The position numbers were made by a program, and so were the translations under genes. Below the pieces are notes generated by a model, which saw nothing but the letters and a program-made list of their open reading frames with translations, was not told the DNA's origin and searched no databases. DNA of 64,000 nucleotides from Erythrophleum ivorense. Lineage: Eukaryota; Streptophyta; Magnoliopsida; Fabales; Fabaceae. Positions within the stretch are counted from its first letter, which is position 1; each line of letters opens with the position of its first letter. The DNA lies in NCBI GenBank assembly GCA_026724425.1, contig JAIUCV010000001.1:5280001-5344000 (forward strand). The letters are read 5' to 3'. Below, piece by piece: positions 49,100 through 62,421 of the stretch.

Positions 49100-51137
49100 T
49101 ATTTATATAATATTATTATGGATTTATTATTTATAACTTTATGATTTTAAATGATAATCTATTTTTATCATCATCAAAGCTTATCACACTTTAGGCCAAA
49201 ATATTTACCCCACTAAACAAAAATTTTAATGAGAAAACTTTTAAAAGTTGCCACCTTAGGTAATTTAAAAAAGAAAACTTTTTATCTAGTATTTCCAATA
49301 GTAGCGACTACATTGTGCACATCAAAGAAATATCATATAGCAATGATAAACTAACTTCTTCAGTGGCAATAAAAGCTACTGTTAAAATTATTTTTAGACT
49401 AAACAAAAAAATAGTTGTTACTGTAACTTCTAACGATGGAGGAATAGCCAAAAATCTTTTTCCCTTTGCGGGATCACCATTAAAGATTTTTATTGGCAAT
49501 TTTTTGAACTTTAATAATAATAAAAGTTGCAATGAAGATTTTATTTCTTATAATGTGAACTTAAGCATTCCATACCTAATTTCTTTTAACAGTTTTTTTA
49601 TAGCACAAAAAATATAGATTTTTTAAATATATAGAGGTTTTTTTCTTATTTAGGTGATATTAAGAGTGTACTCTCCTACATATATTTAATGCATTTAGTG
49701 TTCTCTAAAAGGATTAAACACGGGATGTTAAGAAGAGATATTAGTTCTTACCGTATAAGCTGACCTTCTATGTAGCCATAGGTATATAATGCTAAGCGCA
49801 ATTGGTAAATTATATTGCTAAATAAGAAATTGATGGAAATATATTTCTGTTTATTGCGAATTTTGATACATATCTTTAGCACACAATATTTAGAAACCCC
49901 TTACTTAGACATTTCAGTATTTCTATTTAAGGGATGAAATACAATCACAGCTTTGATTGATACTCAACCCTTTATTCTCTTCTGCCGCTTTTAAAGCATC
50001 TTCTCCATGTCTTGGATCAACTGTGTTGCCTAACAGTTTGGTTCTTGTGTTCCCTATCCAATATTTGGGAAAAAAAATGTAGTAACCAAAAAGAAAATCA
50101 AAATTCGTATACCGGATAGCTATCTTCACATTTATACTATTGTGCCAAAAAGATTATTGTTTTTTCAAATCACAATAAATATAAAATTATTTTTTTAAAA
50201 AAAATTGTATTTTACAACGCCTTTATATGTGTTTAAATTTTTTTAAGTAAATTAAATAGCATTTTTAATCAAGTAAAATATTCTCCTTTTTAGAAAGACA
50301 TGACTTAATTATATAGTCTTTCTTTATTATGAAAATTTACATAAACTTCTCTTTAAATTGAAAAATGCACTACAACTGAATTCATTTTGATCTGAACATC
50401 CTCAAGTGATTTAAATTATTACTTTTTAAATTTAATGATTTTAAGATAATTTAATAAATACTTATTAAAAAATAATATATTCAAAAACTTTTTAAAAAAA
50501 AAAAGGTAACCAACTAAAAATAATAATTAATATTATTTAATTTTAACAAAAATGTGCATTTTAAATGGAAGAAACTTATATGTAGTTCATTATATTTTTA
50601 TTATCAAAATTTTCAATTACAATATAATAAATATATAATTTATCAATTAAAACATAACAAATGAATAATTTTTGTAAACAGCTGTATAATTTTTTATTTA
50701 AACTATATATCTGTCATATTTTTATTAAAAAATTATACATTGATCATATTTTAATTAAGAAATATGATAATAAAAGTATAAGAAATCGTATCTAAATTTA
50801 GTCTATATTAAATATACATTAGATCAACATGAACTTTGTTATAAATATAATAAAATTTTGCAATAAAGACCGAATAATTAAGCCATGTTTTAAGGGAATA
50901 GATAGTATTTTGCCTTTCTTTTTTTTTTGTAAGTCAAACAATTCTGTTTGGAATTTGAACTCAAATCCTTCATCTTTAAAGATAACTTTAGTACCATTGA
51001 GCCAAAACACAACAACATTTCATCATTTTTAACCATTATAAAATGTGAAGAGTACCTTACAAATAAAATCTTAATTAAATGTACTAAGTTCAAAGGAAGT
51101 TCAAAAACACCTTAATCGAAAATTTAAAAAAAAAAAA
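49100..51137. other. Intergenic DNA
   Basis: A minus-strand segment near 49975-50090 reads LLGNTVDPRHGEDALKAAEE in one frame and looks exon-like, but I recognise no family. The remainder is A/T-rich. Confidence 0.4.
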
Positions 51138-51478
51138 GTAAATTACACTAATATCCTTTAAAGTTTGGTTAAATTATATCTAATATTCTTTTTATTTCAA
51201 AAATTGCACTTGGTTTCTTCCCTAATTTACTTTCTGTCAATTAAATTAATTATTTATATTATATGTGTTCTTTTTAAAGCTAAAATTACTTAGTTACATT
51301 TATTATCATATTAAAAATAAAATCACAATCTCAAGTTGTACAAAAAATTACAATTTTTATAAAAAGGAGATTTCTACAATATACATCCAAAATATTTGAA
51401 AAATTAGAAATATTTTTTAAAACAAACAAATCAAATGTAATTGAATCAAACTCAAAAGTATGCTAGTATAATTTACTG
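51138..51478. repeat. Dispersed MITE-like repeat, family 'AGTAAATT', copy d
   Basis: Left AGTAAATTACACTAATATCC, right TGCTAGTATAATTTACT. It shares GTTTGGTTAAATTATATC and TTTCAAAAATTGCACTTGG with the other copies. It ends about 40 bp from the stop codon of RNase-like gene B. Confidence 0.65.
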
Positions 51479-51521
51479 AAAAAAAAATTATAAATTGTGA
51501 ACATGAAAAGAGAGAAATAAC

Positions 51522-53959
51522 CTACCAATAAGGGGTAGGGGGACGACGGGGCGGCTTCTTAGGATCCGTCGGAGGAGGAGGAGGAGGAAGAGAAGGTGGA
51601 GGAATAAAACTATCGCGTGGTTGAAAATCCTCGTAAGGAAAAACGGGCTCGTCTTCACAACCAAAGGCCTGATTTTGGCAATCTTTAAGCTTCTTACCAT
51701 AACTATCAAGACACACGTGGATCTCCGAAAGATAGTAATTCTCTGCGCTTTCGTCTGTCTCACATACTATGTCTACTACCACCCCCAATGCATTCTTCAG
51801 TGCTTCCAATATCCTCCTCGTTGAGTACTGATTTCCATTCGAAATAATACCTTCCATCGAATCATTTCCAAAATTAATTAATTATATATAGTATCAGTGG
51901 CACAACCCGGACCTTATATTAGAGGGGACAAATTGAGTTTCAGACATTTTTGAATAAGATATTATATATGTTGTTTAGATAAAATGCTAAAAATTCTAAA
52001 TTAAGTTTAGAGATTATCATAATGAACTTACACCCAAAAGCTTCAATTGTAAAGGCGAAATGAGAAAAGAGGTAAAAAAAAAGAAGGAAGAAAATAAGGA
52101 GGAGAAAAAGACGGTTACGAAAAAAAGACAAGAAAAACAGTGGAGAAAATAATAAAGTGTTTATTCAAGTTAAAATGTTAAATAATAAAAAAATTACATA
52201 ATCCAATCATGTAAAAGTTATATACATGTGCGTATTCAATGATTCAATGAGTTGAAAATTTCAAAACATGTGAGATACAATATTGTAACTCAATACTATA
52301 TAAAATTTTTTGAAAAGTTGAGAGGGGCATCTGCGGACCATCAACTATACCTAACTCCCCCTGTGTATAATATTGTTATCAATTTGATGCTATGCAAAAA
52401 TTTATCCATATATAATTTAATATTAATAAATTATAATTTATCTTTTCATAGTTTGATTCTTAATTAATTAATTTATTTGTGTGATTGCAATATTTTTTAT
52501 TTTAATTTTAACAAAAATAATTACATTAATATTAAATCGGTAAACAATTTCTTTATTTAAAGTGTGTCACTTATATCCTAAATAATTATATGGTCTTTTA
52601 AAACTATATATTATTAAGATTAACAATAAAAAATATTTATTATTGTTTTAACATTCAAATAATATAATTTTATTTTAATTTCATTCCTATCAAATACCAA
52701 AATGACATATAATAGATGGATAAAATTAAAATGAATAATAGAGGATAAAACGATAAAATTAAAATGAAAAATTAAAGTCATACAGAAAAAATTGAATTTT
52801 GCTTTTTGAAAAGTTCAAAATCTCAAAATTATGTTTCGTTAGATCACTTCAAAATATATGAGTATGATAATAAATAAATTAATTAGACAAATCTAAAAAA
52901 TATTCAATGTTGATAGAGGTCAACCTCATCCCACTCTGTAACATTGCCCAATAACATTTTAGTTATTGTTGAGTGGAATTTGAGAATTTAATTTATTGAT
53001 TGTTTTAGTTTTAACAATTAAATGCACTATATATATATGTAATGACGTAAAAATATAGAATACGAATACCAGCAATTTTCAAGATTTTTTTGAGATCAAG
53101 GTCACTTCTGCTGTTGAGTGCGGTAACGATATATTGTTCTGGATTGAGTATACAATCAGAGCAGGAACCGTACATATTCCACTGGTCTCTCAACATTGCT
53201 TCGGTTTGGTCGAAATTATCCGTTGTTAGATCCGGCCACAACTTCTGCAGCTCGATTTTGTAATTCCTCAACTGCACAAAAACATCCTAGAGTTCAACGT
53301 TTTTTGGTGCATGTGGTCACAAAAACATAGATCTCTTCTAAAATACTTAAAACCTTCGTTATTAGATTAATGCTTCCAAAGAATAGAATGTGCAGTATAA
53401 AAATCGTCAGTCAGTGGGTAAGATATATATGAATAAAGTATTCCGGTCTCCAATCTATATCTTATATACCTGATGTAAAATATTACGTAGTAGTCAAGTG
53501 AGAATTCAACAAACTATTTGAGTTCTGAATAAGAGAGACACACAGGAATAAATCATAAATACTTTGAAACCGTTTGTTATCAGATCGCTTCCAAAGTGTG
53601 CAGTATAAGAATGGTCGTGGATAAAGTATGAATGGGATATTATATATATTCTCCAATCTATATCTTACGTTCCCGATGTAAACAGAGAGAGAGAGAGAGA
53701 GACTAACAAGGTCATCTGATAAATCATAAGAAGTGGGACAATATTGCAGGCCGGGGTCAGAGCGCTTGACGGGGCGAAGGTAGCCAATAATCAACTGCTG
53801 GGGCACTTCGTCCCTGCAAGAGCCTTGGTGGGTGATGCAATAGGAGTTTGGCCACCTCAAGGCTAGTTCAAGATAGTCATAGTCTTTGTTACACTGTGCT
53901 CCGCAGCACAGGGATATTGCCCTCAACAACAACAAAACCAAAAGCAACCTCCACTTCAT
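51522..53959 (-). CDS. RNase T2 / S-RNase-like protein B, active site lost, Pro-rich tail
   Basis: Three exons: 53959-53708, 53271-53070 and 51850-51522. Intron positions match paralogue A; 783 bases give 260 residues. A signal peptide (about 1-20) is followed by ALRWPNSYC, C-x6-C, LQYC, KLWPDL, YGSCS, NPEQYI, GIIS, SEIHVCLDSYG and LKDC. At the first active-site motif LIIGYLRP replaces FTIHGLWP; at the second DQWNMYG replaces HEWxKHG, so both catalytic histidines and the glutamate are missing. The frame is intact. Unlike A, the C-terminus extends into a proline- and basic-rich tail (IPPPSLPPPPPPTDPKKPPR). Probably secreted and non-catalytic; partner and role unknown. Intron 1 begins with a (GA)n tract just past the donor. 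Confidence 0.87.
51860..53069. other. Intron 2 of RNase-like gene B
   Basis: A/T-rich intron of about 1.2 kb. No bounded element recognised. Confidence 0.6.
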
Positions 53960-54034
53960 CTTCTTGTTGCCAAAGGGTTTTAATCACCAGTTTTGGATTT
54001 GTGAACTGCATGCATTAATATGCGTGCTTCCAGC

Positions 54035-54045
54035 TTATATATATA
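54035..54045 (-). promoter_or_regulatory. TATA box of RNase-like gene B
   Basis: TATATATATAA on the minus strand, about 76 bases before the ATG, nearly the same spacing as in gene A. Confidence 0.55.
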
Positions 54046-54049
54046 GCAC

Positions 54050-55069
54050 AGCCTTGTGGAATTTGTCCAAACTTCTATGAATTATTTATTAATATATTAC
54101 TCAATTCTATGTCGACCTAATTTTTAATGGGCATTAGGATGTCATTATTAAAGGTATTTGAAGGATTCGAGTAAGTTGCAATAAGTAGCTCAAATTTCTG
54201 AGCTATCAACTAATAATAAGTAATAAAAAAAAAGCGTTATATTATAGAGAGAAAGCTTTTTCGATGATTTGATTTAAAATAAATTTCTCTCTTTGAGATT
54301 TTATGTTATCTCACTCTATATGAGATTTTTTTAATTGTTATATATTTTATTATCTTATGATATTTTTTATCTTAATTTTGGCAGAATAATAGTTACATAA
54401 ATATCAAAACAATAAATAATTTTATTGCTTAAACTATGTTCCACTTGTATCTTCAATACTTTCATAATGTTTTAATATTATTGTTGAACTTAAATTGATT
54501 ATTGCGATTTTTGAATACCAGTTTAATCTTAATAATGACTCTAGAAAATTATAAAATTATTCAATGTATTAGTGGAATATATTTTTAACTATAAAATTAT
54601 TCGTCGATGTGATTTTTATTTTTAAAATTATGAGAAAAAAATTGGAGAAAATTAGGTGGTAATAGAAAAAAATCCAAAAACAAATTACATAATACACTTT
54701 AAAATCACATGAAACCAATTTGATATCAAACCAAATCATGCATTAACCTGTTTTAAATGTGGTTTATATGACACATTAAGTTATTAAATATGTCTATTGG
54801 AATTAGTGGGCTCTTTTAAGTAGGCTTAAGCTTGTGGGCTAACTTAAAAAGGGTTAAAAAGGGAAAAACATATCTGTATGATGGATTTACACTCAAGGAA
54901 AAAATGGTTAGATTCAAATGTAAGTGAGGGTAGGAAAAAGTTCTACATTAGATGGAATTGGACTAAAAGATTAGTATATAAGTGAAAATAATCTACAAAT
55001 TCAATCCCTTCAAGTTTTACATCAAGAGGCAATTTCAAATTTATTTATATACTTTCCCTTAGACTTTAA
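54050..55069. other. 5' flank of RNase-like gene B
   Basis: No gene seen. About 54780-55060 is less AT-rich and looks like repeat-derived sequence without clear ends. Confidence 0.45.
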
Positions 55070-55517
55070 AGGTGTATTTGGTTGGGGGTTTTTGGAGGGG
55101 AGGGAAGGAGATAAGGATAAGATGTTTGGTTGAAAAAAATTGGAGGGGAGGGGAAGAAAGGAGGGCAAATTTCTCTCCCCTCCAAATTGGGAGGTTTTGG
55201 AAGGGAGGGGAGGGGAGGGAAATTTTTAAATTTATAATATACTTTTTTATTCCTTAATTTTTTAATATATTAACATTTAATAAAAATTAAGATAATTTTT
55301 TTTCATCAGGAATTAAAAAAAAAGATTGAAATTCATAATTTTTTTTAAAAAATATTGATATAAATAACTTTTTTATTAAAAAAAATTAAAATAATATAAG
55401 AATAAATTTGTCCAAATATAATTACCTCTCCTCTCCTCCTGAACCAAACAATAATTTTTCCTCCTCTCCCCTTCATTAACCTCCCCTTCCCTCCCTTCCA
55501 TTAAACCAAACAGAGCC
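55070..55517. mobile_element. GGGGA-rich MITE, copy 2 (Tourist-like)
   Basis: Ends AGGTGTATTTGGTT and AACCAAACAGAGCC are inverted relative to each other, with TAA on both sides (55067-55069, 55518-55520), as for PIF/Harbinger elements. The interior has GGAGGGGAGGG on the left and the complement on the right; 448 bp. Related to the element at 10201-10736. Confidence 0.75.
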
Positions 55518-55520
55518 TAA

Positions 55521-58500
55521 CTAAGTGGGCCCAATTGATTTCCTCCATATCCTCTAAAATCTCAAACACATATTCTTAAAAATATAACCATTTTTGGCAT
55601 TGATTATAAACATAAATTTTATAAAAATAAGTAAATATAATAAAGCTTCTTCAAAAAGCTTACTGATTACATATTCTCCACCTTTTAACTCTCACTTCTA
55701 CACAAAAAGTAAAAATCCCTTTTTTAACTTATCTAAACATATTCTCCACTTATTGCGTCTTCTTCCTCTTCCACCTCTGAGTTGCAGGGACAGTTACCCA
55801 TTGAAGCATTGGATGATTTTCATGGTGGACCAACACGAGTTTCTAATTCTTACGGTACAGATTTTCCTTCCTTCTGGGTTTTCTATTACCTTCCTTCTCT
55901 TTGTGTGTTGCTCTTTAACGCTGTGGGTGATTTTTCTTTTGTTTTATAAATGCCATCCTTCATCAACTTTTGAGCTTCATAGCTGATAGATAATTTAGTA
56001 GTCTATAATGAAAAGGAGATTGTAAAAAACTACAAAGGAGATTATAGATTAATTCAGTATCAAGAATCGGAGAGCATATGATTATAACAACTATCCCACA
56101 TTGCATTATTTTCACTATATATATGCATTTTTTATTAAAGTAGTTATATATTTTTATTTTAGTGCTATTACGCTTCTTTGATTTTTTTTAATTATTATGC
56201 GTTTCTATTTTTTAATTTTAATAAATTTTATTATTATATTAATTTTATAAATATTTAAAATTACTTTTTTTTAATAACTATACATTAGTGCTCAAGTTAA
56301 GTACATATTTTCCCCCCATATTATATTTTTTGATTCTGTCCTTAACTGAATTAATAATTTAATAATAGAGAACGAGAATGAGAAAAGTATTCAATTACTA
56401 TTATTTAAAAATAAACAATAAAAATAGGAAAGGTAATAGTTTGCGAAGAAAATCTTATTTGCTCCTAAAATAATAAAATCTAATTATGTTACAAAACATA
56501 TTGTAAACTAACATCCATTCAATGGTTGGTTTTACGCCTGATGTGACATGTATAAAAATTTTTTAATAACAAAGTAATTAACTTATGCAAAGGAAAAACC
56601 AAAAACCTAACGAACAAAAAAAAATGCTCCTAAAAATGTTGCTTTAACCTAACACCTATGCTTTCCGGAATCAATAAAAAATTAAAAGATGAAAGTCGTA
56701 AGACCAAACTCCAAATATCCTATCAAAAAACTTATAAATTTACAGCAACTAGATGTTAGGGCTATAACAACCAATAATAAGATCTAAAAGACAACAAAAC
56801 ATGCAACGGGTATGAAATTAGCTTTGAAATAAGAAAATCACCCGAGAATTTTATACTTCTAACACCAAGCCCAAGCTTAAAGCATGCTATGCTCTTAAAT
56901 TGTATAAATATAGTTAATTATTAGTATTAATTTAACTTATTATTACAATAACAGAAATTTGTATTAGCTACTAAATTTTATCATAGTGCATTTGTAATAA
57001 ATCCTGAGAAAAAAAACCACTTTAATAGGAATTTCGTATGATGGATGAATAATTTCTAGTGAATCACAATTTTTCTTAGTATTTACAATTAAAGATATTT
57101 TTAGACTTTGTTCAAATTTAGTCTTTTTTGGAATGATGTTGAAACCACATTCTTGGCTATCAATTTAATACATTTTAAATTTTACTTTTAAAATATTTGT
57201 TACCAAAAAAATTCAAATCAATAAAAAAAAATACTATCTTCTCTAACTATCCCAACAAATTATTGATTAGGTATAAAATATGTATTCATAACACAATTAA
57301 GTCTCTTGGAGTCCACATGATTGAGACTAATATAGGATATGCCTTTCGCTTAATATCCCATCAGTACTTGTTTGTTGTCATGCATTGCGTGGGCTCTCAT
57401 GCAGCACCCTCACTACTATGGAATACATATGTTCATGGATCTACAATTTTCGTGTCCACAAATAAAAATTCAGACTCAGATTTTAAAAGTTAACAATTTT
57501 TAATATAAAATATACAAATATATATAGCCTTTTAAGTATTTTAGTCTAAATTACTCTCGTATTTTGTCTAAGCATAAAATAATTCTTATACAATAAAATG
57601 AAGTTTCCATAAGGCGAGACATATAGCCTCTAAAATAAACTGCCTTATTCCTACAAGGGAGAAATTCTCCCATTTTCAGCTTCATGTGAAGCAATTTTCA
57701 CAAACATTTTCTTGAAGAGAAAATTGATATCCCTATAAAATCCAAAATAAAAAAGAAAGATAAGAGACACAAATTTGATTTCCCTCTTTCTAGTCAGCAA
57801 TGTCGATTTTTTTTCCTCTTTAATATATAGTGATCACGTTTCACACAGAATGGAGAATTTAATATTATATATGCATATACAAAACGTTGACAAGTGTAAT
57901 TTGGGTAGGATAAATAATCATTATGTGGAGTGGAAATGTGACTTGACATCCACTAATCCATGTTTTTTTTATTTGATTCTTTTATAAAAAATTGAATTTT
58001 AATTAAAAATGATTAAATTAAATATAATTATTTACCTCTTATATATGTGAATTTTTTTGACATTTTAAAAGTAACAAAAAGAAATACCGAGACATTAAAT
58101 AACCACTCGCTCTTAATTTATATTTTAATTTTTTATTTTTAGTAAAAATTTTATTTTATTTTATTAATTATGAGACTAAAATATTAAAGTCCAAACACAT
58201 TTAATATCGTGTGTCACCATATTCATGATATTGGAAAGTACTTCAAACTTATTTTGGGAGAGGATTTATGTGATTATCGTCACTCTCATATTGATGACAC
58301 ATGCATAATGATTATATATATATATATATATATATAATTTGGTGTAATAATCAATATCTATGATGTTTGAAGAGAAAGTAATTTAAAGAGTGCAAATGTA
58401 TATAGGATTCATTTTTTTTTATTTTTTTTATTTTATAAGAATTTTATAATAAAAAATTTTAGAGTATCCAAATGTAAAAGACTATCTATGAATTTAGTAA

Positions 58501-59203
58501 AACGAATTGAGATGAGAAAAAAAAAAGTAACGGTTTAAGCAACTGAAAAAAAAAAAGAACAAATAGTGACGATTTAAGCAACTAATTAAGCAACATGTAT
58601 ATCAGTATATATATAAAAAAAAAGGATTATAATTTTAAAAAAAACGGCCACCTACTTTAAGCAACTAATCAAGTGATGAATTTCAAAAAAGACTTTCATT
58701 ATAGTGTAGTTCGATTAGGAAGAAAAAGTTACATGCACACCTCTTTGTATCTTTATTGTTTAGTTTTTTTAATTAAAATATAATAAATATACGATTCTTT
58801 AACAATAATATGATAAGTGTATAATTTTTATAAATAATTATATAATTTTTAATTAAAGTATATATCAATAATGTCATTATTAAAGAAATATATAATTATT
58901 ATATTTTGATTTAAAAACTTAATATTAAGCATATAAAAAATAACATATAAATTTAGATCTTTTAAATATTTATTGAAAGTTTACCATGAAATGCCACCAT
59001 TGACAAACCTCATACCATATGATTTCCTTCTTGAAAAGTAGACATTGAGATTTGGAATTTGAATACCTTAAAATGAAAAATCTATAAGTGATAGAAATAA
59101 CAAAAATAGATGAAAGAACAAAAATAACCCCATACAATAAATTTATATAAGAACTTCCCATTTGATAAGTAATCCTTGTAGACTTTGACAAACAATGACT
59201 TAA
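55521..59203. other. AT-rich intergenic DNA
   Basis: A GC-richer patch at 55750-55960 and another at 57300-57480 have short open frames with no recognisable family. A TA microsatellite lies at 58313-58336. Confidence 0.45.
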
Positions 59204-60225
59204 GCATTACCGAGAATTTTTAATGAGGATAAACAAAAATTTGCGTGGTTAATAAAAAACACACTACATGGAACCATTAAGCCTAGTTAGTACAGAAAAT
59301 TAACCAGTTTAAAAACATTTAAATCTCCAAAAACTTAGTGTAACAAAAAGTTTTCTCAGGATGGTAAAAATATACTTAATTTACTGACAAATGGGGACAA
59401 GAGTCATAAAATAAGCGGCCAACATTATGTGGTTGGTAAAAATTTTGTGCTTAATGACGTTAGCATTACCAAGATTTTTCAATGAGGATAAACAAAATTT
59501 GTGATTAATAAAAAAAACACAGACACATATAGAAGCATTAAGTCTAGTGAGTACAGAAAATTAAATGGTTTAAAAACATTTAAATCTCCACAAACTTAAT
59601 ATAACAAAAAGTTGTCTCAAGATGGTAAAAATATCCTTAATTTACTAGCAAATGGAGACAAGGGTATTAAAATAGGTGGCCAATATTATGTGATTAATAA
59701 AATTTTTGTGGTTAATGACGTAAGCATTACCAAGATTTTTCATTGAGGATAAACAAAATGTTTGTGGTTAATAAAAAGCACAGACACACGTAGAAGCATT
59801 AAGTCTGAGTACAGAAAATTAAATAGTTTAAAAATATTTAAATCTCCACAAACTTATAATATAACACAAAGTTGTGTCATGATGGTAAAAATATACTTAA
59901 TTTAGTGACAAATGGAGACAAGAGCAATAAAATAAGTGGCCAACATTAATCGGTTAATAAAATTTGTGGTTAATGACGTAAGCTTTACCAAGATTTTTCA
60001 ATGATGATCAATAAATTTTTTGTGGTTAATAAGAAAACACAGACACACATGGAAGCATGAAGGGTGGTGACTGGTGAGTACAGAAAATTAAATAGTTTTA
60101 AAACATTTTTAAATCTCCACAAACTTATTAATATAACAAAAAGTTGTGTCATGATGGTAAAAATATACTTAATTTACTGACAAATGGAGACAAAAGTAAT
60201 AAAATAAGTGGCAAACACTAATTCT
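59204..60225. repeat. About 260-bp tandem repeat, four copies
   Basis: GCATTACC(A/G)AGA.TTTT and variants recur at 59204, 59463, 59724 and 59982 (spacings 259, 261, 258). Each unit holds, in order, GAGGATAAACAAA, AAACACAGACACA, AGTACAGAAAATTAA, TTTAAATCTCCACAAACTTA, AAAAAGTTGT, GATGGTAAAAATATACTTAA and TGACAAATGGAGACAA. No protein frame is conserved across copies. Confidence 0.92.
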
Positions 60226-62421
60226 GGAGGAGATTAACTGCAACATTCACATAAGTCAACAAAATAATAATACCTAAAAGGTAATGCTCCAAAAGGATTG
60301 GATATTGATGTGTGCATCTAGAACACCAAGAATCAATCCAACTCCATTCTGTAACTTTTTTCTTTGCAATTGAAATCAATTTGTAGACTGCTCATACAAA
60401 TACAAATGGATGATGTGTCTTCACCAACCCCCTATAATAGGCAGCTTTTCAATGGAGCAAGTAACCTATTTCAGTTTTTTTCAATGAACATGTTCTATGA
60501 TTTCATTTCTCACTTTTCTTTATTAATTCTTTTAAATAAATTACACAGACTTTTGTTTTTTCAAAACATATACAATTTTTATTTTGAAATAAAAAGTTAT
60601 CAAAATATTCTCTATTTAATTTTTTTTAATTTAAACTATACATATTTAGTTTAATGAAGAATATTTTAGTTAAACATGTTAAAATTAAAGTAAATTATAG
60701 AAAAAATTTTTATTTTAAAAAAATTTTATGTATATTTTAAAAATATAAAATTTTATATAATTTTATCAAATTTAAAGAAAGCCTAAGTAATTTTTTTTTG
60801 GGATAATTTCTTTTAACTTTGAATGGACAAGTTAAGTCTAAACTTTTGGCCCAGAAAACAAAAGTCCATACTTTTAAGGGCCGGACTAGGCAACTCCCCT
60901 TTTTATAAGGGGTGTAAAAATCCTAACCTAGCCCAGATTATTAGGCTGCAAACTGATCCCAAGATTATTGTCTTAAAGACTAACTTAAAAAACAAAATAA
61001 ATAAAAAAATACTCATAATTTAAAAAAAGAGTGTTGGTAGAACCTTAGGAGCCTAGCCTAGTCCAACCCTGACTTTATCCAAAGTACACTATTTAAAAAA
61101 AATTATCAAGTCTTAAGTACTAGCTTGGTCCCCTAGGGCCAAACAAGACCAAGCTAAAAATCTCTTTTTTCAAAAAATTAACTATCATTGTATTTTTTAT
61201 TGATAAAATGCTTAAATTCATTCCATAAAATAAATCTCAGTAGCACTTACAATAATTGCAAATTTTAATATTAAAGTAAAACATAATGTTTATCAGTATA
61301 TTCGGTGCTTAACCAAGGCAATTAGTTTTATTCCCTTTACATATCAAATCCATCAAATTCCACAATAGCATAAGGGTTTTGAATTTCAAAACCAAGAACA
61401 AACTAAACACTATCTAAAAAGAATAACTTCCACGGTCCATCATAAACGACAAATTAAAAGATTAGATAAAAAGCTTAAAAATCTACCAAGAAAACAAAAA
61501 GGCTGATAAATATTTGTCAAATCTGCTATAAAAAGATAAATTGAACAATATTTATTTATAAAATACCAAAAAAAAAATAAAGAAGAGAGGAGGAGACAAA
61601 TGAGAAAAGAATAAAAGTAACAAAATCATTAGAAGGGTAAAGCATCGCCACGGCGCTGACACTAGGATCAGCACCAAGAGCATCATCAGCATTAAAAGAC
61701 TTGTTGCTCTTCTTGGGGACTTCAGAAGGAGGCTTCAGGAAAGGGCAACAAGGCATTAACTATCATTTTATTATAACTCTATATATTTATTGGCGTTTGA
61801 ATGGGCCAGCCCCTAATAACTGGCCCATATTATCATTTTATCACATCCGTACCAAGTATATTATGAACCACCCCATTTTGCAAATTGTGGGGTTTTACGT
61901 AGTTTCATCATATATAGACATTTTTTATTCTATGTTCAAATACTTTAGACAGTGAAAAGTCAGGCTCGAGAGCATTGCAAGCAGAAGCACCCCCAATTCT
62001 GGCAACAATACAATCCTCTACTAAAACCAAAAACTGAAAAAGATTTTTTAAAAAAATCATATAGAAACTTTTATGTCAAAATAAATCCCACCAAAAAATG
62101 TGCCCCATGGGCTTACATATCTCCGGTTCGGTCTACTTCTTTATAAATCCAGTTTAACCAAGCATCTGTCTAAAGGATAAAAAGATGCACCGGTAGTATA
62201 CATCGAGTCATTTTGCACTTTGGAAAGTAACAATTTTACAATTTTTATACAGAAAAATATTAAGTCATTTTATCAGAAGACCTCTGATTCTTGTAATCTC
62301 TGGTAAGCACATCAGCACAACGTAAAAATCGCCAAATTTCTGGGGGGCTTTAGAATTTTACTCAGAGCTTTACAACTATCGTATGGAAGCTAATTGATCT
62401 TTCTGACTGAAATTGCAACAA
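60226..62421. other. Intergenic DNA
   Basis: Includes a GC-richer, repeat-like stretch at 60820-61150 and an unrecognised minus-strand frame at 61556-61756 (MPCCPFLKPPSEVPKKSNKS). The latter could be a small protein or a gene fragment; I cannot tell. The 3' UTR of the E2 gene should lie just below 62422. Confidence 0.4.

Noticed and set aside
49923..50129. Minus-strand exon (LLGNTVDPRHGEDALKAAEE)
   Set aside because: Looks protein-like, but no family, no splice partners and no context support a gene call.
53483..53707. Longer exon 1 of RNase-like gene B reading through SLSLSLSVYIG
   Set aside because: This is a (GA)n tract just after a good donor at the same place as in paralogue A, so it is intron.
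22636..53959. Self-incompatibility S-locus (S-RNase plus F-box genes)
   Set aside because: The T2 proteins have S-RNase-like layout and introns, but the catalytic residues are lost and no F-box gene is visible in the window.
59204..60225. CRISPR array or repeated protein gene
   Set aside because: Units are contiguous 260-bp repeats without spacers, in plant nuclear DNA, with no conserved reading frame.
61556..61756. Small protein starting MPCCPFLKPPSE
   Set aside because: Single short frame without family match or supporting exon structure; left as a note in the gap entry.
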